DNA of 64,000 nt. Source: Guyanagaster necrorhizus (taxonomy: Eukaryota; Basidiomycota; Agaricomycetes; Agaricales; Physalacriaceae). This document shows positions 22,239-33,900 of the stretch, piece after piece; position 1 is the first letter of the stretch, and every line of letters begins with the position of its first letter. The position numbers and the translations under genes were made by a program. The notes under the pieces are model-generated. The model was not told the origin of the DNA. It made no database searches and worked only from the letters and a program-made list of their open reading frames with translations. The stretch is from contig NW_025064885.1 in NCBI RefSeq assembly GCF_019112545.1, positions 447,053 through 511,052 on the forward strand. The letters are read 5' to 3'.

Positions 22239-24650
22239 TTACCTCTCAGATGAAGAATATATACGTCGGCGACGACGGTTGAAGCCACCAACGGTGCCAC
22301 TTTGATCATTCGGGGTAGATGCGGATGCATCACCGCCATTTACGACTGGAGTCTGATTAGCAGTAAGTGAACCGCTAGTCACTGCCGAAATCTGGCTGGC
22401 TGTAGATGGACGACCAGAAGTTCCCGCGGTAGAATCGCCTCCGGTATTGGGACCCTGAACTGTCAAACCATCATTTTGCGTCTTCATCTGTATCGCCGTT
22501 GGTATTTCTGCCAGAGCCTCCGGGCTCTTCAGAAGCATCACGGAAGTTTGAGAACCTGAGGATGATGATTTCGACGAAATGCCCATCCCTTTCCTGGCCG
22601 CATTCATCAGCGCCCATCCTTTCGTATCTCCGCTGATATCCCACATATTCGTCCCCAGCATGCCAGACTCTTTGACAAATTGGCCTTTGAGCATGATCGA
22701 CTGAGGATCGTCATAAGAGACGACTTGATCAGCGGTTTCCGAACGCAAGAACGGAGTACTAGAACATTTATCCCAGAGCCGTGTGAATCCTTTGGCTCCT
22801 TTGTAGTCGGACGTCAGAGCACCTTGCTTGATGAGGCTGTTGAACACAATCATGTTATTGCCACCTTGATCAGGAGTCAGGCTTATGCTCCCACTGGTCC
22901 TAATACTGTCACCCGCACTGCCAGTAGTGTCACTGGTGGTACTGTCGGCGGTATCATCAGTACTGCCATCAGTGGTATTTTTATCATCGTCACCGCCGGA
23001 TGTTTTTTGGCTGGCAACATCATCCTCGACACCAGTTGAGGTAGTAGACGGGGTAGCAGAACGAGCGGCAGTGCTAATAGCACCAGAACCAAGTGCCGAG
23101 CCCGTAGGAGCACCTGTAATACCCGCGGTGTTACCAGTACCTACTTCCCCGGATGTTTCTTGCCTTTTGGCCGAACGGTCATCACGAATTACCAACTCTT
23201 TCGCCGTGGATTTTGAGATGTATCCGTATGATGCTATCCCGAGGACGATCTGATTAGCCGGGAAACCCGCTGACGTCCATGCTTTAAGACCTCCTTTAGC
23301 GTTGGTATTGGGCCGTTTGGCATTGGAGCAACTACCCAAAGGTGCATTGGAGCCTGGCGTCGAAGATGCTAAAATATGTGCTAGTTATTGGGTTCCTTCA
23401 GAATTCCAGATAAATCCCTCACATAATGAAACGTCATAGTTCATAATCGTAACCCAATCGAGAACCTTGGCAAATTTAGACATATCACTCATAGGTTGCC
23501 TGTAGTCACCAACAAAGGTGGTAGGCTGGACAGCAGCGCTGATTTTCGCACCGGAAGGCAGTGTTTCACGAAGAAGTTGTAAGAACGTGAGGAAGTTTGC
23601 GGAATCATCTTTTTGGAAGGCAGATGTGTCTCCAGCTTGTCCAGGATATTCCCAGTCAATATCAATGCCATCAAGCTTGTATTTCTTGTACAGGGAAAGC
23701 ATGCTTTCGGCCATCGAGCTCCTGCCTTGTCCAGAGGAGACGATCTTGGAGAAATCCCTACCAATCTTATAAAGGAGGGCTTCATAAATTCAAACGAGAT
23801 ACTTACTTGCTACCAGTCCATCCACCAACACTAAGTTTAACTTTCGTATTGGCCGCATGCGCGGCTTTGACTAGTTCAGCCAAAAGCTTTGTTTCCGAGG
23901 ATTCGTCCTGAAAGTCGACGCTACCGCTCGAACTGGGAATAGCGAAGGCGAAATCAATCCAGTCAAACACTCTAAAGTCGAGTTGTTCGGCAGTTATTCC
24001 AGCCCAGTCAGGGAAATAAGCCATTGCAAGGGGCCCTTTGGTTGAGCCGGAGTGGCCTGTAGTAGAATCTCGTCCACTAGGATCATTGCTACTGTCTGTT
24101 GCCCCATAGCTCGTGGCTTTATCGTCACCAATGGCTGAATTGTTGACTGCATCTGCGTCGTCGTCACTATCGGTTTCATTACCATTACCAGAGGTATAGG
24201 GATTTTGAGTGTTCCCACTAGCCGCCCCTGCATCAGACTTTGTACCGCTATGACTGAGAGTGCTTGTACTAGGAACGCCAACAGAGGCAGTGCTGGTAGG
24301 TATACCCTCAGATATGGTGTTTCCACCGTGACTGGCAGCAGGAACGCTATCAGTAGCGGCGGCATCGGACGTTGAAGGGGCAGCAGAAGGATGGTTAGCT
24401 CCTGGGGCTTGCCTTTTTGTTGCTAAGACAGAAATGGTTAATGAGAAAACAACAGCGAAGCGGACGACAGCGTACCTTTTGACATCATTTTGAATAGCGC
24501 GATACCGTCATCAGCATGCTCATATATATCCGTAGCAGACTCAGGTTCTGATGGAAGAGGCGCTGCCCAAGCCAGAACAAGGTAAGCAAGCAGAAGGAAG
24601 GAAAGTAGGAGAGGAACTCTGTTGCTGGCCATTATCATTGAGTATTTCAT
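22239..24650 (-). CDS. Secreted GH18 chitinase-like protein with Ser/Thr-rich inserts
   Basis: Four exons fit: 24650-24476, 24422-23807, 23757-23423 and 23368-22239, giving 750 residues. Residues 1-30 form a signal peptide (LLLSFLLLAYLVLAWAAPLP). Residues 60-190 are Ser/Thr/Asn-rich. The barrel starts at about 192 (MAYFPDWAG), with KLSVGGWTGS at about 250 and the catalytic motif DGIDIDWEYP at about 293, with all acidic residues present. It continues through MNYDV and GIASYGY (about 418). A 120-residue Ser/Thr/Gly/Asp-rich insert then splits the barrel before GAKGFTRLWDKCSS and GTNMWDISGDTKGW. The tail is again Ser/Thr-rich and ends in a basic cluster (NRRRRRIYSSSER). The protein is probably heavily O-glycosylated and acts in the wall or outside the cell. 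Starts at 24638 or 24632 are also possible. The neighbouring relic at 17779-18447 is a paralogue. Confidence 0.9.
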
Positions 24651-26003
24651 GGGATATAGCGCCACCAGGGCGAAGAAATAGCAGGGAACAACACCAGGGC
24701 GTTGAAAGAACAGAAGCACCACCTGGGTGTTAAGCTGGTTTTGAGACAAGCGACAGTGGAATGGAACAGCCATGGGTCTTATAGTAAGTTATGCGCATAG
24801 CCAGATTCGAAGGTAACTACTGTCATAGCCTCCGGACGATGTCACGTGGCCGTGATATACCATATGGATGACAGCTGCTGATAGACAGGTTGACTTCCCG
24901 TGCGGCATTGAGAATCAATGAAGAGCGGAACATTGTCTAATTCTAGCACTCAAGGCCATACCTCAGTTCAGAAATAAGAAGCGGGCGGGAGTCATGATCG
25001 TTGTTAGTGCGTCTGTTCGTTGACCATCACGTCGATCCCGGGGAGAAACAGTCAAATTGATTTTGAAGACTGTGGAGACATCCCCTTATAGTTCGATATC
25101 CATGCCGCTGAAGGCTGCAGGGCGTAGCAATGAGGATATCAGGCGTGCACACTGGCGGTGGAAGGCAAAGCGTCGAGCTGCCAAACAAACGCAAAAGGAT
25201 TACGGCCCGATAATTCCTGGAGCATTTAACTTGCGCAGATATTTTCCAGAGTTTTCGGGATAGCTGACAAGATGCATGGTGGACTGCCTTGATCAAGAGA
25301 GGCCCATTAGCTGACTCTCTTTGCGGCGTTGCACCCTGCTTGCTTTACTACGAGCTTTCTTTTTTGCCGTCGTACAGCCGATATCCTTGTCCGCGTGAAA
25401 TATTCCCACTAAGACACAAGTAGCAGCATCAGCATCAGCATGGGCCTATGTGCCAGATGACCAACTCGAAATAAATAAGAATGGATTCATTGAGGCAGTG
25501 GATCGGTTGTAAACAGTAGGTATCATCATTTTTTGATAAAGCTTATATGGGTCTCGACGCGAATTCGACGCGTCAATTTCCTTTCATGTGTAAAAGAGCG
25601 GGTGTAAGATGGGTAGTATGGCAATTCAAAGCCTTCGAACGAGATCGGATCTGCCTCTTCATCCGCCTTATCCGACTTGAGCATGGCAACGACAAGTCAA
25701 CACAGTGGACATCCCAACTATCCGCATGGCGTGTCCTTTGGCGCGTCCCACGGGTACAAGTTAGACCAGACTGAAGGGCGCCAATCTGATATTCTACAAA
25801 TCTTCAACGGAACTTGTACAATGATGATATGCAGTGGGTACAATACAGAACAAGTGAATACAAGGAGCGACGTGTGCGACAACTAGCAAGACAACAAGCA
25901 AGAATATGATGGAATAAAGTAAGTGATGTTGAAAAATATACTGTATATTATACGAAAGGCAAGGTGAAATACGAAGGTGGGATTAAACTAGTCCGAGTGG
26001 GGG
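24651..26003. other. Intergenic, no gene recognised
   Basis: About 1.35 kb of normal base composition with CG present. Only short open stretches are seen (largest 89 codons), without recognisable motifs or a plausible exon chain. It presumably includes the GH18 promoter and the 3' side of the Pro-rich gene. Confidence 0.6.
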
Positions 26004-26600
26004 TTACACGGCACATGCCGAGCGTGGCGGTATATGCGCGTTTCGCGACTTGAAAAACTTGAAACAAGTCATGCCGGCTGTTGAGGGAGCGGAGACATGA
26101 CGTTTCTGGGGCACGACTCGGGGTGGAGGTGTAGTCGCTATTGGAGAGATGGCGTCAAAGTCGGGGAGATAGATGGGGGTGACAATTGGTGATGGTGGTG
26201 TATGGATTACGGGTCTTTTATCGGTGGGGTTGAGTGCAAAAGCGGGAATGGGCGGTACTGGTGGTGGTGCACTGGCCAACGTAGGGCTCGCAGGGGGAGA
26301 GCGATACGGGATGGCAAAGGAGAGCGAACGGCGGTGGGTGGGCCTGAAGCTGGGTGAGCGGGGCGGCGGGGAAGGTGCAGGCAGCGACCGGGGGGTGACC
26401 GGCTTCAGTGAGCTCTTTGAGGGTGTCTTTGTTAGCGCCGAGCGTGCCTTTTGGCTCAGGCTGTCGCAGGAACGGGCGGTGAGGCGTTGGGGCTGGATTG
26501 GGCGGAGATGGCGGCGGGGCGGGGGACCCAATGGGATGTAGGCGATGTCGGGCGACGGGCGACGGGGAGGCGGGGTGTGAGGACGGTATGAGGAGGGCAT
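26004..26600 (-). CDS. Pro/Ser-rich hypothetical protein
   Basis: An uninterrupted 198-codon frame starts at ATG 26600 and ends at 26004. It is about one fifth proline with basic and Ser-rich segments (TPPPRRPSPDIAYIPLGPPP near the N-terminus, PPPVPPIPAFALNP in the middle) and ends with a Cys-containing tail (MTCFKFFKSRN...SACAV). No domain is recognised; it is probably disordered. Three things favour a real gene: the length, the start context, and a composition unlike a random frame. Against it, GC-rich DNA can give long frames by chance, and the opposite strand also has a 122-codon Gly-rich frame. A pyrimidine-rich stretch lies upstream on the other strand. Confidence 0.55.
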   Translation of the reverse strand: MPSSYRPHTPPPRRPSPDIAYIPLGPPPRRHLRPIQPQRLTARSCDSLSQKARSALTKTPSKSSLKPVTPRSLPAPSPPPRSPSFRPTHRRSLSFAIPYRSPPASPTLASAPPPVPPIPAFALNPTDKRPVIHTPPSPIVTPIYLPDFDAISPIATTPPPRVVPQKRHVSAPSTAGMTCFKFFKSRNAHIPPRSACAV

Positions 26601-29600
26601 TGGCGATTGGCGATTGGCGACACTGAGGCTGCATTCATTGTCTGCTTTCTTTTTATCCAGCTAATGTATCCGCCGTTACATAAATGAAACGACATATTCC
26701 AAATCGGGCACTCTCCCATATCGGGATGCAAGATCTCATCACGTCTCTACTACTATTGGCTGCTATTAAACGTCAGTACCAGTGTCATCTCCATTGTTCA
26801 AATCCCACTGTTCGACATATCAAGCTAGCTTCCTGCACATTTCCTTCTCTATTCAGCCCGTTCATTCCGGGAGAATCGTTACAGCCCATATCCTGCCCGC
26901 CTCCCATTGTCCCTCAGTTCATCTTTTTGATTCTCCTTTCCTGCATTTCCCAGCGCCTGTCCTCGTATCCCACGATCTTTCGGCCTTCTTCTGCTAAAAC
27001 TCCACGTTTTTTTTTGTGTAGATCGTACCTTGCCTCGAGGCTGCCTTCCTTTGGCAGCTCCTTCAATTTCTCGTCATTCCTAATTTGACGCGCTCATCAG
27101 CGCCCGTTGCACCCAATTCCTTTTCCTCCACATCAAATTCGCTCGGCAGCTTAAATTTTTCCCTGCCATTCCTTTCTCCTCTATAACGGCATCCCGACAA
27201 TTCACGGAAAACGACATCCCAACATATAGGCACCCGTTCACCACTGCGTCCCTTTCGGTCCCTTTCTCCGCATGATCCTCAGAAGGGCTTTGTTGCGCTT
27301 ACGACCTACTTTCATATTCTGTTTCTCTCTGTGTATCCCGATGTCGGCCTTTTTGCTTCTCGCCATGGTAACGGCTAAGCTCATTTAATACAGGTGTCTG
27401 CTCTTCTTCATTGTTTCTGCTGTCTACTTTGCCTTTTGGTTCGTGTCCTGACCCGTGGCTGGTCGTCGTTTGACATTCTGGAGTGCAATTACGACTCCAT
27501 CGGCACTTCTTTTTTTCTTTTCGTCTTTTTCCTTGCCGCAGCTCTCCCATAAATATTTGTCAACAACCCATTTTTCCACCTGCAGCGCTTGTGACTGTCG
27601 ACAACGCCGCGCGGTGGCTCCCGGCCACTATTTGTTCCATTCTCTTACGTCACAAAGTATACATGCACCCGCTATTGGAAAGCTCCTTTGATCATATATC
27701 AAGCGGTACCGGAAACTTCGCATTCATATACGCAATAGTCATCACCCGGTATTCTAGGCAAGGAATCCAGATGATGTATCAATACCCCGGTGATCATTTT
27801 TCAGCGTAAATCTCTATTCCATGAATATAAAGAATGAGATTTATTTCTGCCATATTTTTTCGCCTCCAGACTACGTGTTGCCATAGATGTCGCCAACAAC
27901 TAAATTAGTCTCGCATGTACAACTAAGTACTAGCGTAGGATCCTAGGCAACTTCTTTCACTGCGGGCTCATCGGGGAGGCTTCGTTCCTGTATCGTCAGT
28001 CACATTCACCCTTATGTATATCCATTTGAATTTATTTTTCGCGATCGGTGGATTCGCGACGCCGACATCAATCCGTCGGAGAAGCTTAATTCGGAATACG
28101 GGCCGGCCTTCGTCGTTGCGCGACGTCAGTCAACTCGGGGCTAATAGCGCTCAGGCCAGGTTCAGGAGGTGGCACGCGGCGTATTGGATTGAATTGTAGT
28201 AGGCTTAATTATCATGGCGGTGAACTTTTTTGAGCCTGCAGCGCTTGTGGCGTCATTCTTTTCTTTCTTATTTCCCCTTGGCAGTGAAACGTATACAGAA
28301 TGTTGGTTCAATGCCTAGACCGACGCGGGGGGAACGACGGCTGACGTGAGGACGGGACGAACGATAGGCCCGTGCGAAGGTGGCCGGTGGCGGAAGAAGA
28401 GTTCTTGCTTGGGCGGAACGATAAAGCGGAGAGTCTGAACACTCCAGGCGAGGCCGAAGACTACAGGAAGATCTATGTGGAGGTGGGATATTCGTATTTC
28501 TGAAACTAGGCATATGTTTATCCGAGCAACTTCTGCTGAGCTTTTTAGAAATGCGACGCTCGTTTTCCGCGATTGACCACAAGGGACAGGTACTGCAGCG
28601 ACAATTTTCCGATTATGAACAGTGTACGCAGTTCCAAAAGGCCGTTGAAACGAGTCAGTGGGACTGAATGTGGAGTAATAAATTATCAACGGATGTAGCA
28701 GGTAACTCTTGACTACTATTTCTATTGATGTCCACCGTATACGTCTCAGCACCAGCGTATACCACTTATGTCCAACAATTCAATACATCCAGCCACATAG
28801 TCATGCCTAAGAAATTCAATTATGGATCCAGGATAATCCAATGGCCCGTACGTACATCGTCAAACTTACTTTCAGCGGGTCCAGGTAGACCTCCGTCCAG
28901 TTCCTTTAACCGTGATAGTGCTGACCATTACTCATACGCCCTGACGGAGGTGAGTCTAACATTATGCCCTCTTTTCGCTTCCGATTCATGAGCTGCAGTA
29001 ACATAGCCCTCCCCAAATGCGTTTATACTCCCGCGAGCATACAGGCGTGACATTATACTTCCCCGGACCAGCGGGGTTAGCCTTGACAGGCCCTGAGTCC
29101 TGAGTCCTGAGTCGTCCAGTGGGCGTGTTAGGAACCGTGCGCAGAAAGCCGATGAAAACACTGTGGAGTTATGCATGGGTTTGTTCTATATCTTCCATTG
29201 AATTTTGATGCATCGATGGGGTCGAAACTTCCCAGATGCAGTTCTGACGACAACCCATGACATTCCCCATGTTTCTAATATATGGACACAAGAAGCAAAA
29301 GAATTATAAAGGTCACGAAGACATTCGGAGAACAAGTTCCAGAAGATGATGCTGTATTAGGTGCAGTTAACGAGCGAAGATATTTGGAGATGCACGCGGC
29401 CTTCTTTGATGCTTGCAAGAGATAACTTTTCTCAGCTTTGGCTGGCGCCTTTTTACAAGTAGAGTAGCCAGTGGTGCGGTAGGGAGAGCAGATGCCGCTT
29501 GCTATCAAAGTCCCCATAATGACAAGTTCACTAAGAGAAGTACAGTCATCATTCTGATGTATTTGAGAATAGCTGCCGCTGCAGTATTAACAGCAGTGAA

Positions 29601-29913
29601 ATGTTGAAATTATTGGAGGAAGCATCGAAGCAGCAGTGACACTCAACTTGTCGATAACCAGTACACCGGGTCGGCGGAGTCAATGCGCATCCCACTCGAC
29701 ATCTTGACATGAAGTACCCTTTTTCTGATTATCGAAGGGGATTGCAAGCATCCCAGCTCGTCGACGGTATTTATATCGTCTCCTTCGTGGGTTGCATGAA
29801 CGCTGGAAAGGAAGCTGGACTTCGGCGTCGTGCCGCGGCAGGCCGGCACGTTCAACGCCCGCCATTAGGGGAAGTCGAAGGACCCGGCGGCCAGTTGCCC
29901 CTGCTCGATCCGC
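26601..29913. other. Long gene-poor stretch; pyrimidine-rich section 26820-27600
   Basis: I could not assemble a convincing gene here. Bases 26820-27600 are strongly C/T-rich on the plus strand, as in fungal promoters and 5' UTRs. Several frames of 60-150 codons exist (for example 28315-28752 minus and 28725-28991 plus) but none shows a family motif. A short tandem CTGAGTC repeat lies at about 29093-29113. Confidence 0.5.
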
Positions 29914-30912
29914 ATGGACCTACCATCTCCTCGCGAGCTCGAGCTCGAAACTGCTCTTCGACAACGGAACGTGCAGGTAGCCCAGCTCTCTGTGAGTACT
30001 GAGCTTCACGTCTCTGCGTACGAATAACTCGTGTTCGTCAATCCAGGACGAAATTACCCGTTTGCGAGCCTATGTTTCCTTGTCTTCATCTTCTCCAACG
30101 GCTCCGGATAACACAGATGCGACTGCAACGAGTATACCGCCGCCGTTGATGGCGTTGCTGCTGCCCCACATCCAACCGGAGGCGGGGTCGGGGTCCAGCA
30201 GTGTAACCTCCGCTCTGACCCAGAGGGTCAAGTGCCTGCAGGAGGAGAACGACGAGCTGTACGAGATCCTCAAACAGGGCGAGACGGGCCGGCTCAAGGA
30301 GGAGGTGTGCAGTCTCAGACGGGTGGTGCGAAAACTCGAAGATGCACTTGGTGGTACGTCGCTGTAGCCCCCGCAGTCTAGTACTTCACTCACGGTACAC
30401 ATAGAATCACACAAAGTCGTCCTTTCTCTCTCGTATGTCTCTTTCTTCCCTTCGATGTCGAAGCTCATCTTTGGTGCTGCAGGACGGAGCTCGATAAAAC
30501 CTACGACGCACTCAAGCCCCAACACCACTCACCACGGAATACCGGCAATGCGAGTAATGCATACCACCGTAACGGGACGGCGTCGCCAACGCAGTCGAAA
30601 CAGCCTCCGACAGGACCACGCGCCCACACACACAAGAAGCCGCGTTTATCAGAGCCCAGACGGCGCGAGGAAAGCCGTGGACGGAGCGGTCACCACCGCA
30701 GCGGCAGCAAGATGGACGTAGATGATGACCGGCGGGATAGAGACGACCGCGACGGTAACAGGTCAAGGAAGAGCGTGCATGTTAACCAGTCGACAGGGGG
30801 AAGCTTGGGAGGCCATGGTCACGGTCACCACAGAGGCGGTAGTGGCGGAAGACGCACCGGCTCCAGCGATCGGACGTTGGCAGAGCGTATGGGAGTTCCC
30901 ACTCGCTTTTGA
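29914..30912 (+). CDS. WTAP/Mum2-like coiled-coil protein (m6A writer accessory)
   Basis: Four exons fit: 29914-29991, 30047-30353, 30405-30432 (28 bp) and 30483-30912, with consistent phases and a stop at 30910-30912, giving about 280 residues. The N-terminus is heptad-like (LELETALRQRNVQVAQLSDE). The core, QRVKCLQEENDELYEILKQG then RLKEEVCSLRRVVRKLEDAL, SHKVVLSLSTELDKTYD, has the layout of the WTAP/Mum2/FIP37 coiled coil. The tail is Arg/Asp/Gly/His-rich (DRRDRDDRDGNRSRKS) and ends ERMGVPTRF. WTAP-type proteins anchor the METTL3/Ime4 RNA adenosine methyltransferase complex in the nucleus; in yeast Mum2 is needed for meiotic mRNA methylation. The exon chain is well supported. The family call rests on the coiled-coil pattern only; another coiled-coil nuclear protein is the alternative. 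Confidence 0.68.
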
Positions 30913-33900
30913 TCATTCGTTTCGTTTCTCTTTGTTTTTTTTTTTTAGTTTTATGGACGGACACTCGTACATATACAATCCGGTATGGAATCTCTCAACT
31001 CATCCCTTTTTGTAGCCCTAGCTGACGTCTTCTGTAGTATGAATTTGTGTGTATTCCTAGGTCCCGCTATCGTCGTCTTGCTATTTGCCGTATCACTATC
31101 CTATTTACGTCTAGGAATGTTAATTTATCGTGGTCGACTGCTTTCGCGTCTTGGCCCACATCTCAACGTCGCCACTTATATCTTGGTTATCTTCACTCTA
31201 TAATGTGGATCTAAAACTTCTACATCCTGACCAGTACTGGGGGTGCGACGCGACTGAGAATAAAGGTACATATCCCAAACCAGGTTATGTCGCCGGTGCT
31301 TTTTTGATCCCAGACTATATTTGTGAACATCTATCTACACAAATTCCGGCGCCATATCGTGCATAGTATAGTACAAGAGTAGAAAATCCGAGGACAGCCG
31401 GGAAATGGGTTCGACATGAGTAAGTTCCTTCAAAGTATTATATTATCAAAATTTTTATTGAACGACATCTGCGATCAAGGCCGTGGCATATGCCTGTCGC
31501 GTGATGGTACAACGACTCACGACGTGTCCTTTCCATCTAGAATGCCAACCTCGGTGCCGCCTCTTCTTCTGCACCCTGTTACCGCCGCTCTATGCAACCG
31601 TTGCCGGAGAAATTTTACCAAAGTCCTTTCTCCTTCCACGTTATCCTCTCGTGATTTTTTACTGTTCCCGTTTTGTACTTGTCTCCAGGAGCCAGCAGGC
31701 GACTTCGGGTCTACCCTTGACGCGCCTTTGGCGTGTGCTTAACCATCAGAACCGAGTATATGTGACTAAGTAGTTGGTTCCGGCACGGGAGTTGCTGTAT
31801 ATCTGCTAGTGGGGATGGAGGCCGCTGATTGCGGAGTCTCCAGATCGCGTTGATCTACCGGGACATCAACCCATCTATCCTCCGATGGCACCTCGTAAGT
31901 GATGCTCGACATTTGAAAACGCATGCCTTTTCACCTGAGGCTGCGAAAGTGATATGCGCTTATACGGTTGGTAACGCTCCTAAAGCTCACTTCTGCTTAC
32001 ATAGGATTCTCCTTCATCCGGGACTTCACAGCCAGAGTCCCTTAGCTGACCTGAAGTGACATAAACTTAATGATTTCGACACCCGTCGAGCAATTTTAAG
32101 GTCTTTGCCTTTTTCCTGTCCTACGACGACCGAATAATAAACTATGTGGGAGAATCCTACCGGAGCCTTGCATTCGAGGACAACTGGATACTTGAAACGG
32201 TAACAATCATTTAATTGTTGTGTGTAAAGTCTATATGCAAGCTGCGATTTGCGCGCGCTCGGGTTCTGAACACTCTCGTCACCACCATAATGATTATTTA
32301 TTGATTGAACTGGGCGTTCGTATCAACCAATATTGGGCAGCGGCGCTGATGTTTACACGCCACCGATCGAGTCATCTCAGCTATAACCTGATTCGGTTGT
32401 TCTGGGTGCTTTTTGTGCTAACAGTGCGCGCGTTTAATATTCCAGAGGTTTGCACTGGAGAAAGCAAGTAGAGTTCCTGGTCTTTCATCACCATCTGATC
32501 ATTATCATGAACTTTTTCGCCCTCTTTGGTTCAGGCGAGTCACACCAGCTGAACGAAAACATAGAAACAAGCTTGCGAACTTAATGCGTACGTAGTACCT
32601 TTCCGTTACACTGACTTCTTTCTGATGTCCGATTTAATCGACCATCGGAAGAGATGATATCAAAAAGGGCTGGTGAGGACTCAAATCATCTTCAGATTGT
32701 TCATTGCTGTTGGTGACATAGCAGGATATCTCGATACTCGCCAAGAGATGACAGAAAAAAAATGGGGAGAGCTTGAGGATACTTTGGGTTTGTATCTGGA
32801 TATTTTAGGCGTAGGGCTATTCTGACATACAACAGGATGAAGTTTAAGAACAATCATGTCAAGGTAATGGCTGAGGCTGTCCGCCGAGATAGGCCCTAGG
32901 GATCTGGAAACTAAATGAACAAGTAAAACTGCCGAAACACATTCTGTCAAAAGGACCCAACCGTCTAGAAGATCGTTCTAGAGCTTGAAAATATACGATC
33001 ATCAGATCATTGTTCCGTCATAGCAGATAGTGACCTGGTTGGCAATGCAAAGATCCACACCCGCAGTGGAATTACTGTTCGCCAAACACACCGTCACCAT
33101 CACGATATGGATGGACGACAACGTACATGTCATCGTGTTACGAAGATGCGTCAAATGTCGGGAGGTCCGCCAGGAGAGTGCTAGAAAAAAAGAGGATATC
33201 TGGGCGGTTGAGGCAGCAGATGTGGCACGTGTCGCATTGATGGACTAACAACACCAAACACAGACAAGGCTTTTAAAATGCAGAAAATTTTCTCCCTCTC
33301 AGAAGTCGACCATTGTCTTCTCAGTCTGTTGATCGACTATGAAGTATGTTACTATGGTGAGTTACTTTTCTTTCTTCACACAGGCTATGATTACAATCAT
33401 ATTCACACTGAATGAACGCGTGGAACATAAGACTGTCCCTTGCTTCATGAATATTTTTACAACGGTAACTGAGCCTTCTATCACATCATCTCTGCTGTTG
33501 GCATATCGTATTCTGTTCTGTTACTCATGATCCATCTTTTCTCCAGGTCTGATTGGATTCGAAGCCTGCGGGTGGGTAAACACAGCGTTAATGTACACTT
33601 AAAGAAAACTAGCCAGGGTAATTTTAATGTACCGAAATACTATGCTATGTATTCCCATAATCTCTATCGAAAGCGTCAGAGGGGACTTGACCTTGCAACT
33701 GGGTCAGAGCGCCCGGCAAGAGGTAAATGAAGGGACCCGATTTCGCTGGCGGCGGCGTCGACTGGTATGCGACGGGCAAGGTACACCGAGGGCAGAGGAA
33801 GCGATATTGCCGTTCATGACCACCTTGTCTAATGAAGGACGGTGAGCCGGAAGCATCCATTGACCTACGGAGTAGACACCTTTCGATTAGAACTGGATCA

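Noticed and set aside
22885..23253. Val/Ser/Pro-rich plus-strand frame of 122 codons
   Set aside because: It is the antisense shadow of the Ser/Thr-rich insert of the GH18 gene.
17779..24650. The GH18/glutaminase cluster, considered as a biosynthetic gene cluster
   Set aside because: There is no backbone synthase, tailoring oxygenase or dedicated regulator. These are ordinary secreted hydrolases.
26173..26541. Gly-rich 122-codon frame on the plus strand
   Set aside because: It is the complement of the Pro-rich frame, which has the better start and a longer extent.
27241..27809. Overlapping plus-strand frames with a hydrophobic segment (CIPMSAFLLLAMVTAKLI)
   Set aside because: C/T-rich DNA gives Leu/Phe/Ser-rich frames by chance, and no consistent exon chain was found.
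28725..28991. Plus-strand frame of 88 codons starting MMSTVYVSAPAYTTYVQQFN, perhaps with a second exon near 29037
   Set aside because: A two-exon model needs a poor acceptor, no family motif is seen, and the better acceptor leads straight to a stop.
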